Origin: Gnetum montanum
Lineage: Eukaryota; Streptophyta; Gnetopsida; Gnetales; Gnetaceae
Assembly: GCA_015680685.1 (NCBI GenBank)
Contig: MNCI01026285.1
Span: 155,473-219,472 of the forward strand
Direction: 5' to 3'
DNA length: 64,000 nucleotides
The position numbers and the translations under genes are program-made. The notes beneath the pieces are model-generated. The model ran no database searches and was not told the origin of the DNA. It saw only the letters and a list, made by a program, of their open reading frames with translations. Shown piece by piece: positions 23,870-34,748 of this stretch. Each line of letters opens with the position of its first letter. Position 1 is the stretch's first letter.

Positions 23870-26800
23870 ATTTCAATCATTTCAAAAGTTTTTCTAGCAA
23901 GAGTACTAATGTTTGAGGTTATCATGCAAAATTTCTGCTACTGGACTTGCTTCTTTACTGACACATGTCCTGATGTGGGAACCCTTGTCTACTTGCCACA
24001 ACATCCAGGCGCCAATGTTGTGTGTCATTTCTAGAGGATACCATAGCAAATCCTTGCTCATTTTCGACAGCAAGTGGGCCTTGTGATTGGCGTGCATTGC
24101 ATTGTACCGGGGGAATGCCTTATTATCTGCAAAATTTGAAAAAGAACTATCTATGAGATTTGACATGGTTTTACTGTGAGCTGCTAACCTAATGCTAACC
24201 TTCCTTCTCATCTGGGTGTGAGACTGGTATTGGTGGAGTTATGTGACAAGGCAGCAACACAAATTATAAAATGTTAAATTTTGTGAAGCTACCTGCTAAT
24301 AAATCTAAACATGGAGAATAAAAGCTGTCTGGTTCTGCCCCAGATTACATAGATGTGACAGTTCAATGTATCAATTTAAATGCCATGTAATAAAGAGTTT
24401 GAATAGATGTAGTTATGTCGGCTCTAAAATTATGGTAACTTATGTTTCATATTGTGATACTGAAAATTATTTCTCCATATGTATTCATTATCAATGTTTC
24501 TACTGGTGGATTTTTATTTTAAAAATTTCCTTTGTTATTTATTGTGCAGACATCATATCCAAGGGTATCCATCTATCAGAATCTTTCGCAAAGGAAGTGA
24601 TGTAAGGTAAAAGATTATTCAAAACTATAACGGGTGGGATTTAACGTATACGTTATTACACATTTTTAAGGATTTTGCTGAGTCAAAAAATAAATTAAAA
24701 GAACACACAAATTATAAAAAATCAAAACAAATGTATATATATATTTAAAATTAAGAGTATTTTCTTGGCAGGGAAAGCCAAGGACACCATGATCATGAAT
24801 CTTATTATGGAGATAGAAATACGGAAGCGCTAGTTGATGTACGGCTGATAGTTTTCTAATACTTGTAAACATGTATCCTTCTTTAGCGTTGTTTTCTATT
24901 TGCAATTATATATCCTTTTTACTACTATATTAGGCAATGGAAGCACTGGTTGCATCAATTTCTCCGAATGAACCACGTGCTCTAGAGGATAAGTCAGGTT
25001 CTGCTAGCAAAACAAAGCGTCCTGCACCCAAGACAGGGGCTTGTAGAATTGAAGGCTTTGTACGCGTTAAGAAGGTAAATTCCACTTCATTTTAATAGTC
25101 ATTTTTCTTATATAAATATTTTACAAGAATACTGAACAAACTCTTTGTGCATTACAATTCTGATTCTTTTTTATTTTTTTCAATTTTCTATTATTATGGT
25201 GCTTTATTATTATTATTACTCTGGATGCTGTTTCTGTCGTTTGGGTGCAGGTGCCTGGAAATCTTGTTATATCTGCTCACTCAGGATCACACTCATTTGA
25301 TGCTGCTGCAATGAATATGTCACATGTTGTTTCTCATTTCTCTTTTGGTAAGAAGCTTTCTTTGAGAATGGTGAATGAGTTAATGCGGTTATCACCCCAC
25401 ATTGGCAAAAGCACTGATCGTTTGAGTGGAAAAGTGTTCATCACACAACATGATAATGTCACAGTAAGTCTTCACGTTATCCTAAAGAAATGGCTTTGGT
25501 CTTACAATTTTTAGAAGTTCTTAATTTACAGTCATGTTGGTGCTTTGCCTGGACATCACAGCTGTCGGCCTATCAAAATGAGAAGATAGGAAATGTGCAT
25601 CGCAATAGATTTTTTGACGCACAAGTCCTAAATTTGTTGTTGATTGGCTTGGACTTTTTCATTTCATGATTCACGTGATATCTAGAGACCTTTTTTAATA
25701 TAACAATGGTGCAGAATGAAGCTTGAAGGAAAAGATCACCCAAAAATAAAAATAAAAAAAATAATTAAAAGAAGAATAAGAAGAAAGAAGAGAAAATAAA
25801 AGAAAATTCTTTATAGTGTGGAAAGGTTTTTCTAAGAATTTGGTCCAACTGCACAACGGGTTTTATGAAAATTTATGTGATATAATCTAGAGATTCAAGC
25901 ATGATTATCTAGCAGGGTTTGTTAGACCTGATGCATGACGTAGCCAAAGTATTAAAAGCAGTAGCAAATCGGACATAAAATGCACGTCATGTTTAACCTC
26001 ACCCAGCCATCGGTTGTGGAAGCAAATGCCTATGTGCCAATTCAAGTGCGGAATTTTATGCAAATTGAACTTTGACCGGAATAGCTCAGTAAAAAGGAAC
26101 ATAAATAAATTTAGAAAAAGAAAACTACCAGAAAGGACAGTATGGGAGACTAAGCTTTGTATGGTTAAGAATTGATTAATGAGAGGAATGCAAGTGCATG
26201 TATTGTTCATGTATTAGTGTATTACCATGTGTATACAATTTACTGCTATACTGGATTGCAACAACAAACTGAACTTAACTTTACTGTTGGATGAAGAAAT
26301 AGGTTTAAGAACTAGCTCATATTCTAGATAAACTGTTGCTCCTGCCTCTTCTGATATGTTTAATGGAGCTAACAGTTATAAGTCTGTTCCTGAACCCACT
26401 GATGCTCAACTTTTAGTTTTGTAAGAGCAGTATAATGATAATAAATATATCATTAATTTCCGATATTACATTGAATATAGAATACACAGTCTGATCATTT
26501 GTACATGTTTTTTTTAACCTACAGTATTATTCTATTATTTGTCGTGATAACTTACAATGTTCTTTATAATTGAGTTTGGTGTATGTGCACTCTGCTCGAT
26601 ATCACATTGTTGCGTATATAATATCAATGGTAACTTGAAGTTAGCTTCAGTTTTTTGTTGTGGACACTGAGTGGTTTTTGTCAGCATGGATATTAAACTT
26701 AACACTCTTGTAGTTCATGCACTTATTGAGTGCTTCTGCATTTTCGTTCACCAAATAATCTCACTGTCCCTTGTTTCATACCAAATTCTACAAATTATTA

Positions 26801-29285
26801 TCACTGAATACATATAACTAATATTGCAACTTTCTATGCTGCAGTCTTTGCCAACAAGTACATACTTATGCTATACTGCCTTTTCAATTTACGTGTTGCC
26901 TTGCATCTTAACTTATTAAATGTATTCTTTCCCCACATTTTAAGACTTGGATCTTTTCTTTTTATTTCACAGAATGAACACGAGTTTTCCAGGAGTCCTT
27001 TCTTTTATCCAACTTATTTTACTATTCCGATGTGCTCATGTAGTCTGTCATAGACCTAGGATGACCATGGATAACATGAAAATACAATACAAAGTTCTTG
27101 AGATTGTTTATCTGTGTTTCTCAATATGATAAATAAGCACTAATATGACAGCCTATTCAAGGGAGTTAGTTTACAGGTCATGCTGTTTGTATTATACTCA
27201 AAATTAAAATTCTATAATTAGCGTACAGGTCAACTGAATGAAAGAACGTTGAGATCTCTTCAATTTTATATCAAATTAGCAGAACTGTTATGCATTGAAA
27301 AAGGGTAGCAAAACAAATTTGAATAATTATAGACTGAGATAGGCAATGTTATTTCAATGCAATTGGGATCAGTCTTGGAGGTAAAATTTGGTATTTGTAC
27401 AGAATAGCGTAGGACTACAAGCTAGTGCACAAACAGGTTTTCGACAAAACTTATGCTATATTTGACCATGATATTACATAGTTATTGCATTGATTTGGCC
27501 AAGGAAACAAAAAAGAAACCGTTCATTTGCTTTGAATGTTTCTCCAAAGGATTCACAACTAGGAAATAAATTATGGCAATATTTACTAAACTTCCAATGC
27601 GAAATCAGAAATTATATGGACAGTTCATTATTCAGCTTCAAGATGAAACTGGGAATTATTTTTATTCGCAATGCAATATAGTGTGAAACAAGGTGATTCC
27701 TTCCTCCTACGCTGTCTGGAGTATTTATAGATGAATTGGAGGAGTTTGATAAATTTTCTAGGTTTTTTTGGCAGATGATATGGCAGTTATTGCAAATGCA
27801 TCTGAGGGACTGGAATGCATGCTTAGAACTTTCAACTTTTGCAATCACATGGAGATAAATAAACTCATTGGACATTATTGATCTTATTCACTAGATCCAT
27901 TAGGTCTGTATTTAGATGTAATGAAATTTCATCAATTCAGTTCAGAATTATTTGCAATAGGCAAACCAAAATACCCTGATAAAGAATACGCATATTCTAG
28001 TATTCTACTGAATTGAGTTACTTTCTTTTTGAATATTTAATTATCTAGGAAAAATTAACAAATATAGAATCCTGTAGTGTCAAACGCTCCACCTCGTTAT
28101 GGGACATGTATGACAGTTTTTTGTTCTGTAATTTCTATGAAATTTCTTTTCTTCAAACATGTGAAAAGAGATGCGAAAACGTTAGTGTTGCACAGCCTTA
28201 AACAGACATTTCACGGTTTCCTCAGCTCTCTTGAATACATTTTTTCACCAATATACCTTAAATACATTGTAATCTATAAGAAATTGTTTTTGTTGAAACT
28301 GTGCAAGATAATCTCAAAGGTATTTGTTTTCATACTTTACTTTTCAAGTGGATCACTGAAACATGTGGCAACAGGAAGACAAAGAACTGTTGTTTTTCAG
28401 TGTATTTATGTTTGGCCGATAAAATAAAATGCTTCTAAAAATTTTCCTTAATGGTTACTCAACTATCTGGGTGCCTTACGATTATTCAATGTGTTTTTAA
28501 ATAGCTTATGTTTTTCTGGAGTTCATCCCTTAATAACTCCTGCTGTTCTTTCCTTTTTTCTTGTTTTTTTTTAATCTTCTTCTTTTAGGTCGATCATTAT
28601 CTTCAGCTTGTTAAAACTGAGGTTCAACCTAAAAAAGTTTTTAAAGATAAGGGTTCTCTTGAACAATATGACTACACTGCACACAGCAGCATGATACAAA
28701 CTTCTACAGTTCCAGTTGCCAAGTTTCATTTTGAACTCTCACCTATGCAGGTAGGATAACGATTCAATCATGCTATACTTTTCTAGTTTGATCTACAGAT
28801 ATTTGAAATTTTACATGACAAGATTTGTGGCATATTCTTAATGAACAGGTTTTAATAACAGAAAATTCAAAATCTTTTTCACACTTCCTAACGAATGTGT
28901 GTGCAATTATTGGCGGTATTTTCACGGTAAAGCTTTGAAGTCTTGTTTCTTACCTGTCCTTTATTTTATTTTCCAAATTCATACCTTCGTCGGGCTGCAG
29001 AAGCATTTAAAACCTGAATTTTAGTGTTATTTTCGTAAATATATCAATTAAGCTAATGCTTATATAGTATAATAGTAATATGATAACTGATTCAAAACTG
29101 TAAATGAATAATAACCTGCAGCTGTCTCACTTTGTTGTAATATTGTTTATTCAGTTCCAGCTTCGTTTTTTATTTTGGCATAACAAAGTTTAATATCCTG
29201 TTTGCAGGTTGCTGGCATCATTGATTCTATGTTCCATAATGCAATGCGTCTATACAAGAAGGCTGAGCTTGGGAAACATATATAG
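10880..29285 (+). CDS. PDIL5-4: PDI-C type protein disulfide isomerase (PDIL5-4-like), 15 exons
   Basis: Exons: 10880-10920, 11660-11750, 11982-12076, 13536-13593, 13781-13968, 14445-14502, 14636-14676, 14788-14862, 24550-24606, 24772-24838, 24934-25074, 25251-25463, 28589-28750, 28849-28926, 29208-29285. All 14 introns are GT-AG and the phases join to 1443 nt: 480 residues plus TAG, the size of Arabidopsis PDIL5-4. Order: cytosolic start (MVSTSKIKAMDFYRKIPRD), membrane segment (about residues 25-44), ERGIC N-domain, thioredoxin domain (about 155-260) with APWCSWS (Cys171, Ser174), a COPII-coat Erv41/46-type luminal domain (about 300-430), and a second membrane segment near 440-465. The product should be an ER/early-Golgi membrane protein combining cargo-receptor and single-cysteine redox parts. 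The CxxS site suggests mixed-disulfide trapping or isomerisation rather than full oxidase action (inference). There is no stop, frameshift or lost splice site despite large TE loads. Confidence 0.93.
12482..13236. repeat. 348-bp inverted repeat bounded by single Ns (likely misassembly) in intron 3
   Basis: Arms 12482-12829 and 12889-13236 are reverse complements of equal length with only a few mismatches seen. Single Ns stand at 12830 and 13237, so 12831-13236 is one small contig placed between two joins. Turned round, that contig would overlap the left flank by 348 bp and extend it by 58 bp (12831-12888). The exons on either side are unaffected. Confidence 0.8.
15400..17020 (-). pseudogene. 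Uncharacterised retroelement ORF, broken
   Basis: Leftward from an ATG near 16973 (MSTYEPNCATFQEDEELWE) the frame reads, past one early stop, through VTESSIARCLGAQAEGE and a helical region down to 16484. It then continues with many stops and frame changes through a coiled-coil-like piece (about 16325-16080) to 15400. It resembles the frame at 7300-8025 and would be the gag-side ORF of an LTR element. Neither LTRs nor pol are recognisable. Two G runs and several C runs cut through it. The family is not identified with confidence. Confidence 0.45.
17050..20706 (-). mobile_element. L1-type LINE with fused ORF1/ORF2, endonuclease mostly deleted
   Basis: Read leftward from an ATG near 20705: a repetitive head (ATKQQ-type), a DUF4283-like nucleic-acid binding region (about 20500-20050, broken by one stop), then a knuckle in which the second Cys is Tyr (CACYGKPSHCEADC). 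A Pro-rich linker runs straight into the last part of an apurinic endonuclease (CQFTWSNRQ...GHRSLI, about 19580-19430), so most of the endonuclease is missing. Next are the RT linker and RT palm (GKASAPDGW near 18780; GLRQGDPLSPLLF near 18230; YADD near 18110) and an RT zinc-binding domain (WQGQLPKKIKVFLWLV, 17340-17290). Several frameshifts and stops show it is dead. It lies antisense to the host gene in intron 8. Confidence 0.85.
20753..20926 (+). mobile_element. SINE copy 1 (about 173 bp)
   Basis: It begins GGGACCACCATTTGGAGTG, carries a box A-like TGATGGTAAGG and a box B-like GGGTTCGAGC, and ends near GTGATGATCCTTTT. It is flanked by imperfect direct repeats, AAGAAGAAAAATA (about 20740-20752) and AAGGAAGAAAAATA (20927-20940). 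A second copy of the same length and start lies 800 bp on. Together these support a tRNA-derived SINE inserted next to the LINE. Confidence 0.75.
21080..21600 (+). pseudogene. RTE-type LINE reverse transcriptase fragment
   Basis: The plus strand, with several frame changes, encodes the RTE reverse transcriptase palm: MDNLAKEIQDYIPSYTHFL followed by DDIALI (the FADD box with its first residues changed) and KSKTEYMECNF (about 21330-21360). Only the part from the middle of the palm onward is present. It lies head to head with a minus-strand RTE copy that lacks exactly this domain. Confidence 0.7.
21725..21897 (+). mobile_element. SINE copy 2 (about 173 bp)
   Basis: This is the same family as 20753-20926: it starts GGGACCATCATTTGGAGTA, has a box B-like GGTTCAAGC and ends GTGATCCTTTTTTCT. 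Diverged direct repeats AATTATCATTCTAG (21711-21724) and AATTCATCACTCTAG (21898-21912) flank it. Its own target duplication shows an independent insertion rather than a tandem duplication. Confidence 0.75.
21955..23930 (-). mobile_element. RTE-type LINE with RT palm deleted
   Basis: Leftward from an ATG at 23925 it encodes an apurinic endonuclease: TSNISTLARKTFEMIEII, a Lys run, IACLQEARWKG, IIGVYAPQIGL (about 23600) and GGDFNSHVG (about 23500). A linker typical of RTE elements follows (AKKEAEVAVAKAKDNALDNF, 22880-22790). After the segment near 22600 the frame jumps to the post-palm part (YKQFHYLALMLQSNGEINK, 22560-22500), so the catalytic RT core is missing. The remaining tail (about 22430-21960) matches the usual RTE C-terminus. 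Frame changes and stops are frequent. Confidence 0.75.
23835..23866 (-). repeat. 32-base T run, a Lys-codon expansion inside the RTE endonuclease
   Basis: On the minus strand this is an A run lying between EMIEII and KISIACLQEA of the endonuclease, so it lengthens a lysine tract in the frame rather than being a poly(A) tail. Its length may be wrong in the assembly. Confidence 0.7.
25464..28588 (+). other. Intron 12 of the PDI-C gene, 3.1 kb
   Basis: It runs from GTAAGTC to TTTTAG in phase 0 between VFITQHDNVT and VDHYLQLVKTE. Apart from a LINE RT relic at 27590-27880 it is AT-rich with no supported feature. Antisense frames at 25905-26210 and 27612-27875 have no domain. Confidence 0.8.
27590..27880 (+). 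pseudogene. LINE reverse transcriptase relic
   Basis: Across two or three frames the plus strand reads YGQFIIQLQDETG, VKQGDSF (the VKQGCPLSP box, altered), FIDELEEF and ADDMAVIANASEGLECML (the FADD box with its neighbourhood). These are the palm boxes of a non-LTR reverse transcriptase in the right order within 290 bp. The element is too short and broken to classify further. Confidence 0.6.
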
Positions 29286-32200
29286 TCCTTTTAAGGTCCA
29301 TCATCTAATTAACTGATCGTAATTCTTTGGGTGCATAAATATCGATGAGGTGTTAATCGATGGCGGGCCATATAGGCAATATTTTTCGAGGGACATCCCT
29401 ATTGTTTTTACAGGTTAAACTACAGAATAGTTTGTAGAAGCAATTTCTCACATAAAATTAGAGCCTATGATATTGAAGTTTTGTTAAATTTAATAGTGCT
29501 TAATGGAATTGAAATTTTGTCAAATTTCAAGAGTGCTGATTAGGGGAATGAAATCCGAATTTTTGTACTAGTATGTAAAACCAACAAAGAAAAAAAAATT
29601 GATTATAATTGAATTACTTTTACAATTAGATCGCAGGTTTCTCTAGTTTATGGATGATTATCCTCTTATTTTGATCAAACAGCAAGTCTTGGAAGGTTAA
29701 CTTGCAGGATTTCCCAATTTACCAAGTTTTTAGGATTTTATCATTGTGCTTTCCTGTCATTGAAAATTTTCAGCTACGTAACATTTTAAGAACGGCTTAC
29801 GCTTCGTGTAAATTATAGCAATAAAATTGTTACATAGTACAGAATCAGTTGTAATTATATGGTAGAATTAATAATTGGCTTTAAAAATAATTAAATTAAT
29901 CAGCAAAGTGTACCAATGTAAATAAATATCTACAAAATTAAACAGTATTACTTTCATTCACTTTCTTAAAATTTGAAAGTCCAACATACTATTATAATCT
30001 GTCCCAGATAATATTGAAATTGTAGTTATGGGCTTTGCCAATTCAATCAAGTGGTGGTTTATGAATAATCATGTTTGCATCAAAAGTTCTGAACAATGGT
30101 TTGAAGCGCTGCGATGGTAACATTTAAGATCGAAGAAATTTTTGTTTGGATTTCAAAATCAAATTTTTACAACATTAAGTGTTGTTATGCCCTTGAAAAG
30201 TAGGGAGTACTTCAGAACATTTTAATTAGCAGAAGAAATATCATTTTTATAAATACTGGATTCATATAGAAGTGTTAATTTAGGAGGAAACACGTAGTTT
30301 AAAGAGATGAGGAAATTTGGTAGCAGGGTTGGCATTATATAAAAAGTTTATATACTTTGATACCTAAATATTTATACCAATAAGGTGTTAATTTAGTGAT
30401 AAGAGTTTTGACATGAAAACTATATATTGGAGGTTTGATTCTAATAAAGAACATTCAGTTGTGAATAAATTTTATAAAAAGAATTTATAAAATTGGTGAG
30501 TTATGGACTAATTTTGTAAGAGGAGGTTTAAAATAGGTGTGGTTAAAGAGATTCATTGTAATTTTTATAATTTCATTAACAAAAGTTTAGTGGTCATTTT
30601 AGATATGAATTTTATAGGATACTTTTTTTATTGAGTTGTGATATGCTAGGTTCTTTTTTGGCTTTGAGTTTATTTTATTTATTTTCAAAAATGTATTTGA
30701 GAAAACTCTATTATTCTTTTGAACTTCTTAATAGCTTAAACCCAACTTTAGAGAGTTTTATGAAAGCTACATGAATTAGGTATTGTTACACATTTTAAAG
30801 GAAGTCAAATGTTGATTATTGTGTGTTGCTATAAATTATTGTCTACTTTCCTTATTTCATCATTGGTATAATCATGGTTTTTAGTTTGTGTATAGAGTCG
30901 TCAATTTGCCAATTTGACTTTCATAAAATCTTTCAATCTTCTAAAATAGGGAGTATGGTCAAATTCCTTCTCATTCATGATTGCTCTAAGTTGAGCATAG
31001 GATGTAGAAATAAAGTAAGGATGGACCATTAAAATGAGATCATAACTCATCATTTTGGAAAATATTCTATACCTTTAATCTAGGTCTCTTTGATCTTTAT
31101 TATCAATTCCAAAATCAATTTTAAGCCACTTTTGTTTATTCTTTTTAGATTGGACCTATATGAGATTTTTGTACTCTATACTTAAGATTCAATACACTAA
31201 TCCCCTCAACAATATGTTCAATAGACAAGAATACATTGATATTCCCAATCATCATATCACATTTAGCTTTTTTGTTCTTTCTTCCACATTTGTGAAGATC
31301 AAAAGGCATATAACCAACCATTGAATTTCATGCTAAATCTCTACTATGGTGAATTTTAGAAACTTGGAGAAGTTAACCTAGAGTATTGCTTCTTTGCGTA
31401 CTTTCTCCTTTAATTTTTTGTACAACCTCATTGTCTGATGCTAGTGTTTCATTATAAGAATATAGGTTGATACTTGTGATATTTTTGTTTATTTTTCTAT
31501 ATTTTAGGTATAACAATTTGTCATTATTTCACCACTTGCTCTTCTGTATAGGGCAAGTTGGATTTTAGTTTTGTCAAGGCACCATTAGTAATTTTCATCA
31601 TAAAATTGGTTTCATTTTTTTTTGAATTTCCAAATTTCATATGTTTTCTTTTTATGAAATATTTTTCTCTTAAGCTAATAATGGAGATTTTTAATTATTT
31701 ATTAAAATATTAAAATATTCTTCTTGATGAGAAATTTTTAGAACATTCTATCATCTATTCTATTATTATTTATGATAATTTCAAGTGAAATAAATTACTA
31801 ACTTTAATTTTCTTCATGGCTATGCTTGAAACCTGAAACTTTTTTTTTAAAAAAATAATATTTACCCCCAAGATATATGGTTGAATTAGAACTTTATAAC
31901 TGAGAATTGGCTACTAGAATTAAATCCATAACTTGGAGCTTCTAAAACAAGAGTCATAGTGCTCATAACTTTGGTGTGTGTACTATATATGTTCCAACTA
32001 TTAGTGGTAATGAGAAAAAGAATTGGTTGATTTGAAAGACTTCAAAGAAGTTTAGGATGTATTATGAAGGAATGAAGAGAACTCCTTTCATAGTGCAAGA
32101 AACATAAGTAGAAATAAAGTTTTGTAAAATGAATGAACTTTTTTCATTTAGAACTTATTAAACATATCTATTTTTTATAGTTCAAGATTGCATTAGATGA

Positions 32201-33000
32201 CATTTCCACCATAAAATTGGACTATCTTGACATTTCTACGATAAAAACATTCAAAATCAATGTTCATACAAGGTATAGCAAGAGACTCTTAAAAAAAAAA
32301 TTACAATATTGGAGTATTGTAATGCTAGAGGATATCTAAGTAGGTCCTTCTCAAAGTAGGCTCTTTCATTTTATCCTTGGATACTTTAACCATGATATCA
32401 ATGGGTATCTTGGTGATTGAATGATGGTAAAAAAAACTCTACTAGAAGCCCTTTTCTTAAATGCCTATAAAAAATTCTTCACACATCCATCCAAAAAAAA
32501 AAATCTAAACAATAATATTTAATAAGGTAAGAATAGGATATGAAATTGGAAAAAAGTAATAAAAAGAATAAGAATTGAAGCAAAATTAGCTTATTATGAA
32601 GTTAGTCGAATTCATTTTTTATTAGATTTTAGAAGCATCACAAGAACAACTCTTATGTAATATTGAAATTACAAAGTTTCTAGTGACATCAATAATTGGA
32701 TGTCTTACCAAAAATGATCATTGTGAAGAAGCATTAATTGGATTTGAGGGATGATTTTTCCAATGAAGATTATAATAGAGGAAAACAACATAGTCACACT
32801 ATATATAGCATTTCATGGTGCATGAAATAAAGTATTACAAGATAACTAATTGTTTGGATCTAACGATTTTTTTGATAAACACTTTTGCAAATTGAGACAA
32901 GCATTCTAGAAACATTCACAAACAATTTAAGATTTTTTTTCCAATCGAATATGGACTTTAGTGTATCAAAGTGAGAGCACCGTATAATAAAAGAGAAAAA
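29286..33000. other. 3' flank of the gene and AT-rich intergenic stretch
   Basis: No gene, LTR end or RT motif was found in 3.7 kb. The first few hundred bases should hold the 3' UTR and poly(A) signals of the PDI-C gene, but no single signal is clear. The rest, especially 30300-32900, resembles an old diffuse repeat with many A and T runs. Confidence 0.4.
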
Positions 33001-33012
33001 GAAAAGTAATTA

Positions 33013-33160
33013 TAGTATCTATAGTTCAAATGGTTGGCTCACATGCTTTGTACCTTGGAGGCATAGGTTTAAACCTTGGTACTTGCACCCTGCATGCTAG
33101 CTTGAAGGCATGTTCCAAGCATATATAGCATGATTGAGTATTTTTTTGGAAAAAAAGAAA
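33013..33160 (+). mobile_element. SINE-like tRNA-derived repeat
   Basis: TAGTTCAAATGGTTGGCTC stands where box A is expected, and GGTTTAAACC about 40 bp on where box B is expected; the segment ends in an A-rich tail. It is flanked by near-identical direct repeats GAAAAGTAATTA (33001-33012) and GAAAAGTAACTA (33167-33178). The sequence differs from the two SINEs in intron 8. Confidence 0.55.
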
Positions 33161-33573
33161 AGAAAAGAAAAGTAACTAGTAATAGAAATGAAATGTTTAG
33201 GGGAAGCTCTCGAAGAAAAAACTGCATTTAAATTCTAAATTGTACAACCACACAAGGTTAAAATAATCATAAACTAATGTCATGCATTGCATGCAACCAC
33301 ATGTAGAAACGCAAACAAATAGATATGGAAGTATGCTTGCAAAAGAAGTAGATAATGGAAGAGTTAAGAGGAGACTTGACTTGCTAAAGTAAAAAATAGG
33401 GAATGGATCCTTGTCATTTTATCCTATACTATAATTGATGCTACTACCTTGCCTACTAAATTGTCAAAGGATGCCCTTCCACATGTGTGAAAAATTTAAG
33501 TAGAATATTGAGGAGTACATGTTTACGATTATCCAAAAGCTTTGGTACTTCAATGTACTATGGGTACCAAGAT

Positions 33574-33595
33574 TATATATATATATATATATATA
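33574..33595. repeat. (AT)n microsatellite
   Basis: A pure AT dinucleotide run of about 22 bp. Confidence 0.9.
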
Positions 33596-33900
33596 ATATG
33601 CCATTGGATCTTTGTTTATATTGTTCAAGATTCGACATTTATGTTTCATAGGAATTTGTAACATTAAGCATTACATAGTCAAACATATGATGCTCGAGAT
33701 TGTTCATGGAAACTAAGATAAGAAATAAATTTTAAAAATGCAATAATATATCCAGGGGAAAAAATAGAAAATCCCAAGCAAGAAATAGATTCTTGGATCT
33801 TTATCAACTTAGAGAGAATTATACAGGCACAATAGGCAAGAGAGAATGGGATGGCAAATAGCACAAGGATGAAAACAAAACACACTTCACTTTTAAGACC

Positions 33901-34734
33901 TGATGAGCGGCGAGGTACCCTTACGCCCAACCATACAAATACGATTGTTCATGTGTGATCCGATCAAACTCCAAGGATTAAGTGCTTATGTGCTTACATA
34001 GAACAAGGATGGGTTATGTGATCGTTGTCTTCCCAAGCTTACTTGTAAGGCACAATTGTATGGTTAAGTAAACTTGAGGTATATGATTTTTATGCTTTTT
34101 ATGTTTTATGTTCTTGGTGCTTAAAATAGGGAAATGAAATAATTTAGTAACTAATTTGATTTAACTAATTAACTATTCTCTAACTAGTCCTAACACTAGC
34201 ATCCGTTCCCACTTGTCGGACACATCTTGAACTAGTGTAACACTACTGGGATTACCAAACGCTAATCGTTACTGGGTTACCAAGTGTCCCACATATGCTC
34301 GAAGTGGTTGTGCTGAGTGTGCTAATTCGTTGATAATTAATAATTCAATGGAAATTACATTGATTAACTATTGAAAGCATCGAATAATAGTAAATAACAT
34401 GAAATGCAAGAATTAAGCTATTATGAATGTTGCAAGGTTTATCATAAAGTTCATCTTTATTTTCGGTTACAAGGTGTGCTCAGGTGTACAATGCTCGAAT
34501 AAAGATCCATTCACTTCATGACTTCTACTGTGGGCACTCAGAAATAATTCTAACTCTGGAAAGGAAAAATCGCAAGAGTTCAGCTAAGGGACTAAAAAAA
34601 CTAATACCAAACCAAGTGTCCCGGTCTCTTATTTATAGGCAACGAGACAAGCTCCAACATCACATGTTCGATATCGCTTCGGTACCTTTAATAACGCGTA
34701 TCCGATATCAAGGGTTCGATATCATGACTCATCA
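33901..34734 (-). repeat. 3' LTR of the gypsy element
   Basis: It starts TGATGAGCGG and ends ATGACTCATCA and aligns throughout with 43029-43876. In element orientation the TATA box is TATAAATA (rc of TATTTATA near 34631-34638), preceded by GATATC-type dyads at about 34670-34725. Confidence 0.9.
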
Positions 34735-34748
34735 TACCCCCACAACTA
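34735..34748 (-). other. Polypurine tract
   Basis: In element orientation AGTTGTGGGGGTA stands directly before the 3' LTR. This G-rich tract is where plus-strand DNA synthesis would be primed. Confidence 0.65.

Larger units (their letters stand above)
14863..24549 (+). other. Intron 8 of the PDI-C gene, 9.7 kb, filled by retroelements
   Basis: The intron splits the Arg codon before HHIQGYPS of the thioredoxin domain. It starts GTATGAG and ends TGTGCAG. Most of it consists of inserted elements: a decayed ORF (15400-17020), an L1-type LINE (17050-20706), two SINEs and two RTE LINE pieces (21080-23930). About 500 bp at the left and 300-600 bp at the right look like original intron. Runs of G at 15399-15421 and of C near 19915-19934 are places where assembly or base calls may be unsafe. 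Confidence 0.85.

Noticed and set aside
23906..24211. 101-codon minus-strand frame before the RTE endonuclease as an extra ORF1
   Set aside because: It overlaps the endonuclease start, has no recognisable domain and lies partly in intron sequence of the host gene.
33013..33160. A tRNA gene
   Set aside because: Box A and box B are present but no cloverleaf can be drawn and an A-rich tail and target duplication are present, so it is a SINE.
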